From contig DATJVP010000080.1 of NCBI GenBank assembly GCA_035581425.1, positions 1-32,896 of the forward strand: DNA of 32,896 nucleotides, read 5' to 3'. The stretch comes from DASZHJ01 sp035581425 (GTDB lineage: Bacteria; Pseudomonadota; Alphaproteobacteria; ATCC43930; CGMCC-115725). This document shows positions 6,620 to 15,308 of the stretch, one piece after another (positions within the stretch are counted from its first letter, which is position 1; every line of letters begins with the position of its first letter). Below the pieces are notes generated by a model. It ran no database searches, was not told the origin of the DNA, and worked only from the letters and a program-made list of their open reading frames with translations. A program made the translations under genes and the position numbers.

Positions 6620-9106
6620 ATGACCGCGCCTCATCTCTCGCGCTGGATCTCGCGCCTGCCGGTTTCGGAGGCGGTGCCCCGGCTCGCCTCGGCGCTCACC
6701 GCGTCGGGCGCGGCGGTGTTGGAGGCACCGCCGGGAGCGGGAAAGACGACGCTCGTGCCACTCATGCTCCTGGAGCAGCCGTGGCTCCGGGAGAAGCGCA
6801 CGATCATGCTGGAGCCGCGCCGGCTCGCCACGCGCATGGCCGCCCGCCGCATGGCACTTATGCTCGGCGAGGAGGTCGGCGGGACCGTTGGCTACCGCAC
6901 GCGGCTCGACACGAGGGTCGGCGCCCGCACGCGGATCGAGGTCGTGACGGAAGGCATCCTGATCCGGATGCTACATAACGACGCCGCGCTCGACGGCGTC
7001 GGGCTCGTCATCTTCGACGAGTTCCACGAGCGCAGCCTCGATGGCGACCTCGGCCTCGCGCTTGCCCTAGAAGCTAAGCGAGCGCTGCGCGAGGACCTGC
7101 GCCTCCTCGTGATGTCCGCGACCCTCGATGGCGCGCCGGTGGCGCGCCTCCTCGGTGGGGCGCCGGAGATCGCGAGTGCAGGAAAAATGTTTCCGGTGAC
7201 GACGCGTCACCTCGACCGTCCTCCGCTCGAGCGCATCGAGGATGCCGTCGCTGAGACGGTCCGACGCGTGCTCCGCGAGGAGAGCGGCAGCCTCCTCGTC
7301 TTCCTGCCGGGCATCCGCGAGATCCGCCGCGTCGAGCGGCGCCTCGTCGAAAGCGAATTGGGGTCGAAAATCCACGTGACACCGCTCTACGGTGACCTCG
7401 CGCAGAGCGAGCAGGACGCCGCGATAGCGCCGGCGCCCGCGGGCACGCGGAAGGTCGTGCTCGCGACCTCGATCGCCGAGACCAGCCTCACCATCGACGG
7501 CGTGCGCGTGGTGATCGACGCGGGCCTCATGCGCCGGCCGCGTTTCGACCCCCGCACCGGCATGACGCGGCTCGTCACGGTGCGCGTCTCTCAAGCCGCG
7601 GCCGAGCAGCGCCGCGGACGTGCGGGGCGGCTCGAGCCGGGCATCTGCTATCGCCTCTGGCCCGAGTACGAGCAGGCGCTGCTGCCGCCCTTCACGCCGC
7701 CGGAGATCCTCGAAGCCGATCTTGCGCCGCTCGCACTGGAGCTCGCGCGCTGGGGCAACTCCGATCCCGCGGACCTCGCCTTCCTCGATCCACCGCCGAG
7801 CGCCGCCTTCAACCAAGCGCGTGGTTTGCTGCGCGAGCTCGACGCGCTCGATGCCGCGGGCGCGATCACGCCCCACGGCCGCGCCATGGCGGAGATCGGA
7901 TTCCACCCGCGCCTTGCGCACATGATCCTGAAGGCGCGCGAGCGCGGGCATGGCGGGCTCGCCTGCGACATCGCGGCCCTCCTGAGCGAGCGCGACATCC
8001 TCAAGGCGGGACCGGGCGCGCGGCGATCCGATCTCCGCTTACGCCTGGAGCTGCTGCAGGAGCGCGCGGGCGCGACGGTGCGCGCGCAAGCAGTGCAATT
8101 CCGGCGGCAGCTCGCAATCGGGAAGGAAGCCGGCGATCCCCACGCGACCGGCTCGGTGGTCGCCCTCGCCTATCCCGACCGGATCGCCCAGCGTCGTGGC
8201 GCCGCCGGCTCATTTCGTCTCGCCAACGGATCCGGCGCGGAGCTACCCACGACCGATCCGCTCGCCGATGAGGAATTTCTGGCCATTGCCGAGCTCGATG
8301 GCGATACCCGGAATGCACGCATATTCCTGGCGGCGCCGATCTCGCGCGCGGAGATCGAGGATCTTTTCGCGGCGCACATCGAGCGCATCGACAGTATCGT
8401 CTGGGATCGGCGAGAGGATGCGGTTCTGGCGCGTCGCCAAGAGCGTCTGGAGGCTCTCGTGCTCAGCGATACCGCTCTCCGCCAGCCGCCGCCCGAGGCG
8501 GTCCGTGCAGCGCTCATCGAGGGCATTCGCGAGATGGGCCTCGATGCTCTGCCCTGGACGCAGGAGGCGCGCGGCCTGCGCGCGCGGGTCGGCTTCCTCC
8601 GCCGCGTCGAGAGCGGCTGGCCCGACCTCTCGGACGGCGTCCTCGCGGAGACCTTGGAAACTTGGCTCGGGCCCTATCTCGACGGCATCACTCGCCGCAA
8701 CCAGCTCGAGCGCGTCGATCTCCTGGGCGCGCTCAAGGCCCAGATGCCGTGGGAGCTGCAGCGCAAGCTCGACTCGGAAGCACCCACCCACATCGCCGTG
8801 CCCAGCGGCTCGCGCATTGCCATCGACTACGAGTCCGGCGAGGTACCTATCCTCGCAGTGCGTCTCCAGGAAATGTTCGGCCTCGCGCGGACGCCGGCCG
8901 TCGCCGGCGGGCGGGTGCCGCTGCTGCTGTATTTGCTCTCGCCCGCGGGGCGGCCACTACAAGTGACCCGCGACCTCCGGGGCTTCTGGGCAACGAGCTA
9001 TAGCACCGTGCGCGCGGAGATGCGCGGCCGCTACCCCAAACACCCCTGGCCCGAAGACCCGCTCACGGAACCGCCGACCCGCCGCGCCAAGCGGCGAGCG
9101 ACCTAA
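6620..9106 (+). CDS. hrpB: ATP-dependent RNA helicase HrpB (DEAH-box family)
   Basis: An 828-residue helicase, full length for HrpB. It shows motif I GAGKTT (39–44), the DEFH form of motif II in VIFDEFHERS (D133), motif III MSATLD, motif V/VI blocks TSIAETSLTIDGV and QRRGRAGRLEPG, and the HrpB-specific C-terminal domain ending in RYPKHPWPEDP. A GTG at 6611 would add three residues, but ATG 6620 is preferred because TTAGGGTG just upstream can serve as its ribosome-binding site. HrpB is widespread in proteobacteria and its physiological RNA target is not firmly known. The stop overlaps that of the convergent deacylase-like gene by four bases. Confidence 0.95.
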   Translation: MTAPHLSRWISRLPVSEAVPRLASALTASGAAVLEAPPGAGKTTLVPLMLLEQPWLREKRTIMLEPRRLATRMAARRMALMLGEEVGGTVGYRTRLDTRVGARTRIEVVTEGILIRMLHNDAALDGVGLVIFDEFHERSLDGDLGLALALEAKRALREDLRLLVMSATLDGAPVARLLGGAPEIASAGKMFPVTTRHLDRPPLERIEDAVAETVRRVLREESGSLLVFLPGIREIRRVERRLVESELGSKIHVTPLYGDLAQSEQDAAIAPAPAGTRKVVLATSIAETSLTIDGVRVVIDAGLMRRPRFDPRTGMTRLVTVRVSQAAAEQRRGRAGRLEPGICYRLWPEYEQALLPPFTPPEILEADLAPLALELARWGNSDPADLAFLDPPPSAAFNQARGLLRELDALDAAGAITPHGRAMAEIGFHPRLAHMILKARERGHGGLACDIAALLSERDILKAGPGARRSDLRLRLELLQERAGATVRAQAVQFRRQLAIGKEAGDPHATGSVVALAYPDRIAQRRGAAGSFRLANGSGAELPTTDPLADEEFLAIAELDGDTRNARIFLAAPISRAEIEDLFAAHIERIDSIVWDRREDAVLARRQERLEALVLSDTALRQPPPEAVRAALIEGIREMGLDALPWTQEARGLRARVGFLRRVESGWPDLSDGVLAETLETWLGPYLDGITRRNQLERVDLLGALKAQMPWELQRKLDSEAPTHIAVPSGSRIAIDYESGEVPILAVRLQEMFGLARTPAVAGGRVPLLLYLLSPAGRPLQVTRDLRGFWATSYSTVRAEMRGRYPKHPWPEDPLTEPPTRRAKRRAT

Positions 9107-10794
9107 GCCGGCGTCGCGACGCCGGCGTTGCGCAACAGCTTTCCCGGCGGCGTCTTCTGCGGCACGTAGTCCTTGCCGTCGAAGACATGCACGCCGTTGA
9201 CCCAGACGCCGTGCACCCCCTGGGGATCGCGGATCTTGCGGGCGCCGCCGCCGGGGAGGTCGGCTTGGCGACGGATGTGGCCCACGCCAACAGTGTCGGG
9301 ATCGAAGAGCAGGAGATCGGCGGCATAGCCCACCGCGATGCTACCGCGGTCGCCAATGCCGTAGATCCCTGCGGGATCGGCAGTGAGGCGGCGGACGGCC
9401 TCCGGCAGCGTGAAGCTCTTGCGCTCGCGCGTCCAATGCCCCAGCAGATGCAACCCGAAACCCGCGTCGCACATGAGGCTCAGATGCGCGCCTGCATCGC
9501 TCAAGGCAACAACTCCCGCGGGATTGCGCAGCAGCGGCTCCAGCTTCTCCTCGTCGGCGTTGACGAGCTGCCCCACGAAGACCGTTTGAAGATTCTCGGC
9601 GAGGCCGAAGTCGAAGAAGAAATCCAGGGGATCGCGACCGGCAGCGGCGGCGAGCTCCGCAACGGAGCGGCCCTCCGCCGCGCGCTGCTCCGCTCGCGCG
9701 ACCTCTGCCACCTGCAGCCGCTCCCAATTGCCGTAAAAGATCGTGCCGCGCTTCGGCGTCGCAAGCGAGGCACGAAAACGCGCGCGGAACTCGGGCTCGC
9801 GGAGCGCCGCCGCGATCTGCTCCTCGGTCGCGCCCTTGAGCGGCGCCCAGGCATCGAGGCTGTGGAAGGGATAGGGATTGGCGAGCGTGAACTCCATCGT
9901 CAGCGGCTGGCAGGAGACCTGACCGAAGACGCGAGCACCGCGCGCCTGCGCGGCGGCACAATCCGCGAGTTGGCCGGGCCCACGGTCGGGAAAGGCATCG
10001 TTCTGAAACACCGAAGAGAAGACTGCGGTGCGGCCGGTCTCGCGCGCAATTCGCTCCAGCAGCGCCACCGGTGTCCGCGGTCCGACGGTCATCTGGAAGA
10101 CGCCGCGGCCGGTCTCACCGAGAACGCCTGCGAGCTGCATCAGCTCCGCTTCTTCCGCAAGCCGCGAGGGCATGGGGACGCCGCCGTAGCCGTTGTGATT
10201 CTCCGAGCTCGAGGAGGCGAAGCCAATGGCGCCCGCTGCAATGCCCTCTGCCACGAGCCGGCGCATCGCGCCGACCTCCTCGGGAGTGGCGGCGCGCTCG
10301 GAGGCAGCCTCGCCCATCACCGCCGTACGCACCGTCGAGTGCCCGACGAAGCCCGCGACGTTCGGCACCATCCCTTTCCGCTCGATCATGTCGAGGTAGT
10401 CGCCGTAGCTCTCGAAGCGCCAGTCTATGCCGGCCCGGAGCGCCGCGAGCGACATGCCCTCGACCTCCGACAGATTACGCGCGACGAGATCGCGCTGGTT
10501 CGGCGGGCAAGGCGCGATGCTGAAGCCGCAGTTGCCGATAACGACGGCCGTGACGCCCAGCGCCGGCGAGGGAGAGCAGCGCTGTTCCCAAGTGAGCTGC
10601 GCGTCGTAATGGGTGTGCACGTCGACGATGCCCGGTGCCAGCACCAGACCCCGCGCATCGACGGTCGCGCGCGCGGGCTCCGCGACTTTGCCAAGCGCGA
10701 CGATGCGCCCATCGCTCACGCCGACATCGCCCGACGCGAGCGGCGCCCCGCTACCGTCGGCTATCTGCGCATCCTTGACGACTAGATCGAGCAT
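9103..10794 (-). CDS. N-acyl-D-amino-acid deacylase-like amidohydrolase (D-aminoacylase family)
   Basis: A 563-residue cytoplasmic metallo-hydrolase of the amidohydrolase superfamily. The first beta strand carries DVHTHYDAQLTWE (H60, H62), followed by GNCGFSIAPC (C89, the bridging-Cys position of D-aminoacylases) and SDAGAH (D433); the C-terminal beta-sandwich ends with VWVNGVHVFDG. The family removes acyl groups from N-acyl-D-amino acids. The two metal His expected after the GVFQ segment (about 233) and the VFSS segment (about 258) are not seen, so the actual reaction may differ. ATG 10794 is preceded by GGGGAG at a good distance. It lies downstream of a small secreted-protein gene on the same strand, 87 bases away, and is probably transcribed separately. 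Confidence 0.85.
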   Translation of the reverse strand: MLDLVVKDAQIADGSGAPLASGDVGVSDGRIVALGKVAEPARATVDARGLVLAPGIVDVHTHYDAQLTWEQRCSPSPALGVTAVVIGNCGFSIAPCPPNQRDLVARNLSEVEGMSLAALRAGIDWRFESYGDYLDMIERKGMVPNVAGFVGHSTVRTAVMGEAASERAATPEEVGAMRRLVAEGIAAGAIGFASSSSENHNGYGGVPMPSRLAEEAELMQLAGVLGETGRGVFQMTVGPRTPVALLERIARETGRTAVFSSVFQNDAFPDRGPGQLADCAAAQARGARVFGQVSCQPLTMEFTLANPYPFHSLDAWAPLKGATEEQIAAALREPEFRARFRASLATPKRGTIFYGNWERLQVAEVARAEQRAAEGRSVAELAAAAGRDPLDFFFDFGLAENLQTVFVGQLVNADEEKLEPLLRNPAGVVALSDAGAHLSLMCDAGFGLHLLGHWTRERKSFTLPEAVRRLTADPAGIYGIGDRGSIAVGYAADLLLFDPDTVGVGHIRRQADLPGGGARKIRDPQGVHGVWVNGVHVFDGKDYVPQKTPPGKLLRNAGVATPA

Positions 10795-10833
10795 GACCGA
10801 CTCCCCGCGCTGACATTACCAAGGAGAGGCTCG

Positions 10834-10865
10834 GCTCGCGAAGCGGTTGGGGCCGCCTCGCGGGC
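10834..10865 (-). terminator. Candidate hairpin after the small secreted-protein gene
   Basis: GCTCGCGAAGCGG (10834–10846) and CCGCCTCGCGGGC (10853–10865) can pair over 13 positions with one G·U pair and one mismatch around a six-base loop. On the minus strand it begins 16 bases after the stop of the gene at 10882, a normal place for a terminator. There is no T-run after it, so it is at best a weak or Rho-assisted terminator, or only a GC-rich inverted repeat. Confidence 0.3.
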
Positions 10866-10881
10866 TCAGTGGCAATTGCTG

Positions 10882-11172
10882 CTAGGAGGCCTTTTTCGCC
10901 GCGGGCTTCGCCGCCGGCTTCTTCGTTGCGGAGGTCTTCTGCGACATGGGTTTCTTGCTCGAGGACTTCGCGAGACAATTCTTCATCTCCTGCGAATCCC
11001 AGGCGTAGTCGTAGCAGCTCATTCCGTGATGCGACGTCGGCTTGCTCTCGGCCATCGGCTTCTTCGCCGCGGGCTGCGCGGCCGGCTGCGCCTGGGCCGC
11101 GGGCGCGGAAACCGCGAGCATGCCCATCACCCCCGCCGCGAGCGCGGCACCCCAAAACTTAGCAAACATCAT
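10882..11172 (-). CDS. Small secreted Lys/Ala-rich protein, function unknown
   Basis: A 96-residue protein with a clear signal peptide (hydrophobic core about 7–24, AQA cleavage site near residues 26–28). The mature part is AQPAAQPAAKKP, then a compact core SCYDYAWDSQEMKNCLAKSS with two Cys that could form one disulfide, then a Lys/Ala/Ser tail ending KPAAKPAAKKAS like a histone H1 tail. Two adjacent ATGs (11172, 11169) follow AGGAG. A sigma-70-like promoter candidate lies about 50 bases upstream. Basic low-complexity tails in exported proteins may bind polyanions or the cell wall, but no function is known to me. It is flanked by unrelated genes and seems to have its own promoter. Confidence 0.75.
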   Translation of the reverse strand: MMFAKFWGAALAAGVMGMLAVSAPAAQAQPAAQPAAKKPMAESKPTSHHGMSCYDYAWDSQEMKNCLAKSSSKKPMSQKTSATKKPAAKPAAKKAS

Positions 11173-11219
11173 CCCTTCTCCTGTGGTTTCAATGGACTGA
11201 CCATACCAAGTGCGCGCGC

Positions 11220-11248
11220 ATAATGTGCCGAGTTCGGCGGCGGCGCAA
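11220..11248 (-). promoter_or_regulatory. Candidate sigma-70-type promoter for the small secreted-protein gene
   Basis: On the minus strand TTGCGC (11243–11248) and CATTAT (11220–11225) are separated by exactly 17 bases. The start of the gene at 11172 lies about 47 bases beyond the -10 element. The match is partial (three and four of six bases), so this is only a candidate. Confidence 0.33.
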
Positions 11249-11278
11249 TCGCCATGCGCGCGGCAGAAGGGCGCGCAT

Positions 11279-12445
11279 TCAACCGACGCCGGGGCGCTCG
11301 CCGCGCCAGAACCGCAGCACCAGGAGCGCCATGCCGCAGAGGATGAGGATGACGAGCGCCACGCAACCGGGCCAGCCGGTCCGTGCCCAGAAGAGCGCCG
11401 GCAGCGAGGCTCCGATGCCGCCGCCGATGTAGTAGAAGCTCACATAGAGGCCGACCGCCGAAGAGCGTGCCCCGGTCGTGCGCTGCGCAAGGAGGCCTGT
11501 TGCGGAAGTCTGCGAGATGAACCCGCCCGTCGCGGCCAATCCGAGCCCCAGGATGATCGCGGGAAGCCACTGCACCAGCGTCAGCAGCAGGCCCACGCAG
11601 GCGATGCCAACCGCGACCACGACGAGGTGGCGCCGGCCGATCGCGCGGATCCAGCGACTGGTGCTCGGCGTCACCCAGACTGCGACGAGGTAGACCACGA
11701 AGATCGCGCCCAGCGCCGAGGGCGAGAGATTGAAGGGCGGGGCGCCCAGGTAGAAGTTGACGTAGGTGAAAGTCGCGACGAAGGAGAACAGCACCGTAAA
11801 TCCCACGGCGAAGGTCGCGACGATCGGCGGATTTAGGAAATGGCCGAACATAAGCCGTGCGGAATGCAAGAGACCCTCGGCGCGGACGAAACGGCGCTCG
11901 CGCGGTAGCGCCGCCGCCACGAAGAGCGCGCAAACCGCCGTCACCGCCGCAAGCAGGAAAAAGGCGCTCCGCCAACCCCAATGATCCGCGACCAAGCCCG
12001 AGAGCATACGCCCGAGAAATCCGCCGACGGCGCTCGCGGCGACGTAGATGCCGGTGACCCCCGGAACCTCCTCGCCGGGAAACTCGTCACCGACATAGGC
12101 AACCGTCACGGCAAAGATCGGCGGCAACAGCAGCCCCTGGACGAAGCGCCAAAGCACGAGCTCGTTGAGCGAGTGGCTGAGGCCGCAGAGCAGAGTCGGC
12201 GCCACCAGCAACGCCATCGCGCCAGCGATGATGAGCTTCCGCCCGAGCACGTCCGCGACGAGTCCCACGAAGGGCGCCATTACCGCCACGGCGAAGGTGG
12301 TGGCGCTGACGGTCATGCTCACCGCGCCCTCGGTCGCACCGAAGTCCTGTGCAAATTGCGGCAGCAGCGGCTGCGTCGCGTAGAGATTGATGAAGGAGGC
12401 GAGCCCGGCGAATGCCACCGCCAGACGGCGCGGATCGGAGAGCAT
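11279..12445 (-). CDS. MFS transporter, YnfM/AraJ-like, 12 membrane segments
   Basis: A 388-residue inner-membrane transporter. The N-terminus reads MLSDPRRLAVAFAGLASFIN followed by LYATQPLLPQFAQDFG, typical of the YnfM/AraJ-like drug or sugar efflux subgroup, with the motif A region GLVADVLGRK between helices 2 and 3. About 12 hydrophobic segments can be traced. ATG 12445 was chosen because sequence upstream in the same frame has no transporter character. It is divergent from the catabolic operon at 12597, sharing a 151-base intergenic region, and may export or import something related to that operon; this is inference. The substrate is unknown. Confidence 0.88.
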   Translation of the reverse strand: MLSDPRRLAVAFAGLASFINLYATQPLLPQFAQDFGATEGAVSMTVSATTFAVAVMAPFVGLVADVLGRKLIIAGAMALLVAPTLLCGLSHSLNELVLWRFVQGLLLPPIFAVTVAYVGDEFPGEEVPGVTGIYVAASAVGGFLGRMLSGLVADHWGWRSAFFLLAAVTAVCALFVAAALPRERRFVRAEGLLHSARLMFGHFLNPPIVATFAVGFTVLFSFVATFTYVNFYLGAPPFNLSPSALGAIFVVYLVAVWVTPSTSRWIRAIGRRHLVVVAVGIACVGLLLTLVQWLPAIILGLGLAATGGFISQTSATGLLAQRTTGARSSAVGLYVSFYYIGGGIGASLPALFWARTGWPGCVALVILILCGMALLVLRFWRGERPGVG

Positions 12446-12534
12446 CGCGTGGTCGCTTCGGGCCCCAGATTGTGTCGACTCCGCGACTGTAGCGGCCCCG
12501 GCGCACGGCCGCCATCGCCTTGCTGCGGCGCGAG

Positions 12535-12562
12535 TTGACGACATCGGCAAGACCGTTATGGT
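12535..12562 (+). promoter_or_regulatory. Candidate sigma-70-type promoter of the amidohydrolase–PrpD operon
   Basis: TTGACG (12535–12540, five of six matches to the -35 consensus) and TATGGT (12557–12562, four of six) are 16 bases apart. The start codon at 12597 lies about 35 bases downstream, leaving a short leader. It is the best promoter-like match I found in the window. Confidence 0.45.
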
Positions 12563-12596
12563 CCCTGGCGGCTCCCCCTGCTCTGGAATCAAAACA

Positions 12597-13835
12597 ATGG
12601 ACATTGTGCTTCGGAATGCGGTCCTCGCGGGCCAGGAAGACGTCGGATTGCGCGATGTCGGCGTTTCCGAGGGGCGGATCGCCGCGATCGAGCCGAGGCT
12701 CGAGACGGAAGCCCGCGAGGAGCTCGATCTCGCCGGCGCGCTACTCTGCGCGGGGCTCGTGGAATCGCACATCCATCTCGACAAGTCCCGCATCATCGAG
12801 CGCTGCACGCCCGAGGAAGGCCGCATGGCGATGGCCGTGAAGCGTGTACAAGCCGCCAAGCGCGACTTCACCGTTGAAGACGTTTACGCCCGTGCGCGAA
12901 CGACGCTCGAGGCCGCGATCCTCCAGGGCACGACGAGGATGCGCAACCACATCGAGGTCGATCCCAGCGGCGGTCTCGTGGGGCTCGAAGCCATCCAGCG
13001 TCTCGCGCGCGACTACGCCTGGGCGATCGATCTCGAGACCTGCGTCTTCCTGCAGGAAGGCTTGACCGGCGTCGCCGGCGCAGAAGCGCTGCTGGTGCAG
13101 GCGCTCGACCACGGCGAGAAAATCACCGCCGTCGGCGGCGCCCCCGGCTACGACAGCGACCACGGCAACCAAATCCGGCGCGTCTTCGAGCTCGCGAAGG
13201 CGCATGGCCTCGACGTCGATCTCCACCTCGACTTCGGCAACAGCCCCGAGGCGATGGACCTCCATCTCGTCATGGAGCTCACGGAGCAATATCGCTATGG
13301 CGGCCGGGTCAACGTCGGCCACGTAACGAAGCTCTCGACGCTCCCGCCGGAGGAGCAGGCGCCGATCGCGCACAGGCTCGCGGATACCGGCGTCGCCGTC
13401 ACCGTGCTGCCCGCGACCGATCTCTTCATGATGGGGCGCGATCAGAGCTACAACGTGCGCCGCGGCATCGTCGACGCGAACGCGCTCGAGCACGAGGGCG
13501 TGCTGTGCTCGATCGGCACGAACAACATACTCAATCCCTTCACGCCCTACGGCGACTGCTCGCTGCTGCGCATGGCGAATCTGCACGCGAATGCGCTCCA
13601 GGTAAGCCGCCCGGAGGATCTCGCTTCCTGCTTCGAGATGGTCGCGGGCGAGGCGGCGGCGATCTTGAATCTCGGCGACTACGGCCTCGCCGTCGGCAAC
13701 CCCGCGGATTTCGCGGTCATCGACGCCACGAGCGAGGCCGATGCCGTCGCCCGTGTCGCGCCCGTCCTGCACGCCTTCAAGCGCGGGCGCAAGACGATGA
13801 CGCGCGAGCGCGCGGCGCTCCATAGGCCTGCCTGA
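12597..13835 (+). CDS. CodA-like amidohydrolase with substituted active-site residues
   Basis: A 412-residue member of the cytosine deaminase branch of the amidohydrolase superfamily. The metal ligands are visible: HIH at 58–60, H210 in DVDLHLDFG and H242 in NVGHVTKLS. The C-terminus NLGDYGLAVGNPADFAVI matches the end of CodA. By alignment from memory with E. coli CodA (H61, H63, H214, E217, H246, D313), the catalytic Glu is replaced by F213 and the metal-binding Asp by N309 in GTNNILNPFTPYGD. True cytosine deaminase activity is therefore unlikely; a related ring-opening or amide hydrolysis is possible. The ATG at 12597 lies at the normal family N-terminus (MDIVLRNAVL). It is the first gene of a five-gene operon, nine bases before the MFS gene. 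Confidence 0.85.
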   Translation: MDIVLRNAVLAGQEDVGLRDVGVSEGRIAAIEPRLETEAREELDLAGALLCAGLVESHIHLDKSRIIERCTPEEGRMAMAVKRVQAAKRDFTVEDVYARARTTLEAAILQGTTRMRNHIEVDPSGGLVGLEAIQRLARDYAWAIDLETCVFLQEGLTGVAGAEALLVQALDHGEKITAVGGAPGYDSDHGNQIRRVFELAKAHGLDVDLHLDFGNSPEAMDLHLVMELTEQYRYGGRVNVGHVTKLSTLPPEEQAPIAHRLADTGVAVTVLPATDLFMMGRDQSYNVRRGIVDANALEHEGVLCSIGTNNILNPFTPYGDCSLLRMANLHANALQVSRPEDLASCFEMVAGEAAAILNLGDYGLAVGNPADFAVIDATSEADAVARVAPVLHAFKRGRKTMTRERAALHRPA

Positions 13836-13844
13836 GCCCGCGCG

Positions 13845-15299
13845 TTGAGCGATCCGCAAGCCGCCGAGAAGCCCGAGCGCGTCTATGCCGCGCTGGCGCG
13901 GCCCGGCCTCCGGTTGCTGATCCCGCTGGTGGTCGCCTGCGGTCTCTTCATGGAGAATCTGGACTCGACTATCCTCGCGACCTCGATTCCGCAGATGGCC
14001 GAGAGCCTCGGCGAGAATCCGCTCCATCTCAACATCGCCATCACCAGCTATCTCCTGAGCCTCGCGGTCTTCATCCCGATCAGCGGCTGGGTCGCTGACC
14101 GCTTTGGGGCGCGAGGCGTCTTCTGCGGCGCGATCGCGGTCTTCACGGTGGGCTCGGTGCTCTGCGGTCTCGCGCAGTCGCTGCCGATGCTGGTAGCGAC
14201 GCGCGTCCTCCAGGGGCTCGGCGGCGCGATGATGACGCCGGTGGGGCGACTTATTCTGCTGCGCTCTTTTCCGAAGGACCAGCTCGTCACCGCCATGAGC
14301 TACGTGACACTGCCCGCGCTCATAGGCCCCGCCATCGGGCCGCTGGTCGGAGGGTTTCTCACGACCTACATCTCATGGCGCTGGATTTTCTACATCAATG
14401 TTCCCATCGGCCTCATCGGTATCACCCTTGCCCTCCGCTATATCGAGAATTTCCGTTCGGCAGTGCTTAGCCGTTTCGACTTTGTTGGCTTCGTGCTTTG
14501 CGGCGTCGGCCTCGCCCTCACTCAGCTCGGACTCGAATACGCGGGGCGCCATCTCATCTCTAACGCGCTCGAGGCGACGATTCTCGCGGTCGCCGCGCTG
14601 AGCCTCGGTCTCTACGGCTTCTATGCGCGGCGCAGACCCAAGCCCGCAGTCGATCTCTCGATCTTCCGCAACCGCGTCTTCCGCATCGCCGTCGTCGGCG
14701 GTGCCATTTGTCGCACGGGTCTCGGTGCCCTCCCCTTCCTCCTGCCAATGATGCTGCAGATTCCCTTTGGCCTCTCGGCCTTCCGCTCCGGAAGCATCAC
14801 CTTCGTGCTGGCGATCGGCTCCATGCTCATGAAGACCGCGGCGCCGCCGATGCTGCGCAAATTCGGGTTCCGCCGGCTGCTGGTCGGCAACGCGGTGGTC
14901 GTGGGCCTCATGACCATGTGTCTCGCGCTCGTGCGCGCGGATACGCCGCACTGGCTGTTGATGGGGGGATTGCTGATCTTCGGGTTCTTCCGCTCCATGC
15001 AGTTCACTTGCATGAATGCGCTGGGCTATACCGATCTCACCGACGCCAATGTCAGCAGCGGCAGCAGCGTCGCGAGCGTGGGGCAGCAGCTCTCGCAAAG
15101 CTTCGGCGTCGCCATCGGCGCGACGCTCCTCGCCGTCTTCGCCGGGGGGGCCTCGGAGCCCACGATCCAGGATTTCATCCCGACCTTCATCGCGGTCGGG
15201 ATGCTGCCGATCATCTCGCTCGCGTACTTCGTGCGCCTCCAGCCCGAGGACGGCAGCCAAGTCAGCGGGCATCTGGCGCAGCCCGCCGCCAGGAGCTAG
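13845..15299 (+). CDS. MFS transporter, DHA2 (EmrB/QacA) type
   Basis: A 484-residue inner-membrane transporter with about 14 hydrophobic segments. ENLDSTILATSIPQMAESLG in helix 1, motif A GWVADRFGARGVF and motif C-like GPAIGPLVGGFL are typical of the DHA2 drug:H+ antiporter family. The start is a TTG at 13845; no ATG in frame lies before the first membrane helix. It follows the amidohydrolase stop by nine bases. DHA2 proteins are usually exporters, yet in catabolic operons members can act as uptake systems, so the direction is open. It sits between two enzyme genes of the operon, so its substrate is probably the operon's compound or a toxic intermediate. Confidence 0.88.
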   Translation: MSDPQAAEKPERVYAALARPGLRLLIPLVVACGLFMENLDSTILATSIPQMAESLGENPLHLNIAITSYLLSLAVFIPISGWVADRFGARGVFCGAIAVFTVGSVLCGLAQSLPMLVATRVLQGLGGAMMTPVGRLILLRSFPKDQLVTAMSYVTLPALIGPAIGPLVGGFLTTYISWRWIFYINVPIGLIGITLALRYIENFRSAVLSRFDFVGFVLCGVGLALTQLGLEYAGRHLISNALEATILAVAALSLGLYGFYARRRPKPAVDLSIFRNRVFRIAVVGGAICRTGLGALPFLLPMMLQIPFGLSAFRSGSITFVLAIGSMLMKTAAPPMLRKFGFRRLLVGNAVVVGLMTMCLALVRADTPHWLLMGGLLIFGFFRSMQFTCMNALGYTDLTDANVSSGSSVASVGQQLSQSFGVAIGATLLAVFAGGASEPTIQDFIPTFIAVGMLPIISLAYFVRLQPEDGSQVSGHLAQPAARS

Positions 15300-15308
15300 C
15301 CTCGGACC

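Noticed and set aside
9187..10785. A 532-codon open frame on the plus strand.
   Set aside because: It is antisense to the D-aminoacylase-like gene, whose metal motifs and ribosome-binding site are convincing.
12446..12596. Extension of the amidohydrolase frame upstream to 12387 and of the MFS frame upstream to 12871.
   Set aside because: Both extensions run into the divergent neighbour and lack family similarity; the chosen ATGs match the usual N-termini.
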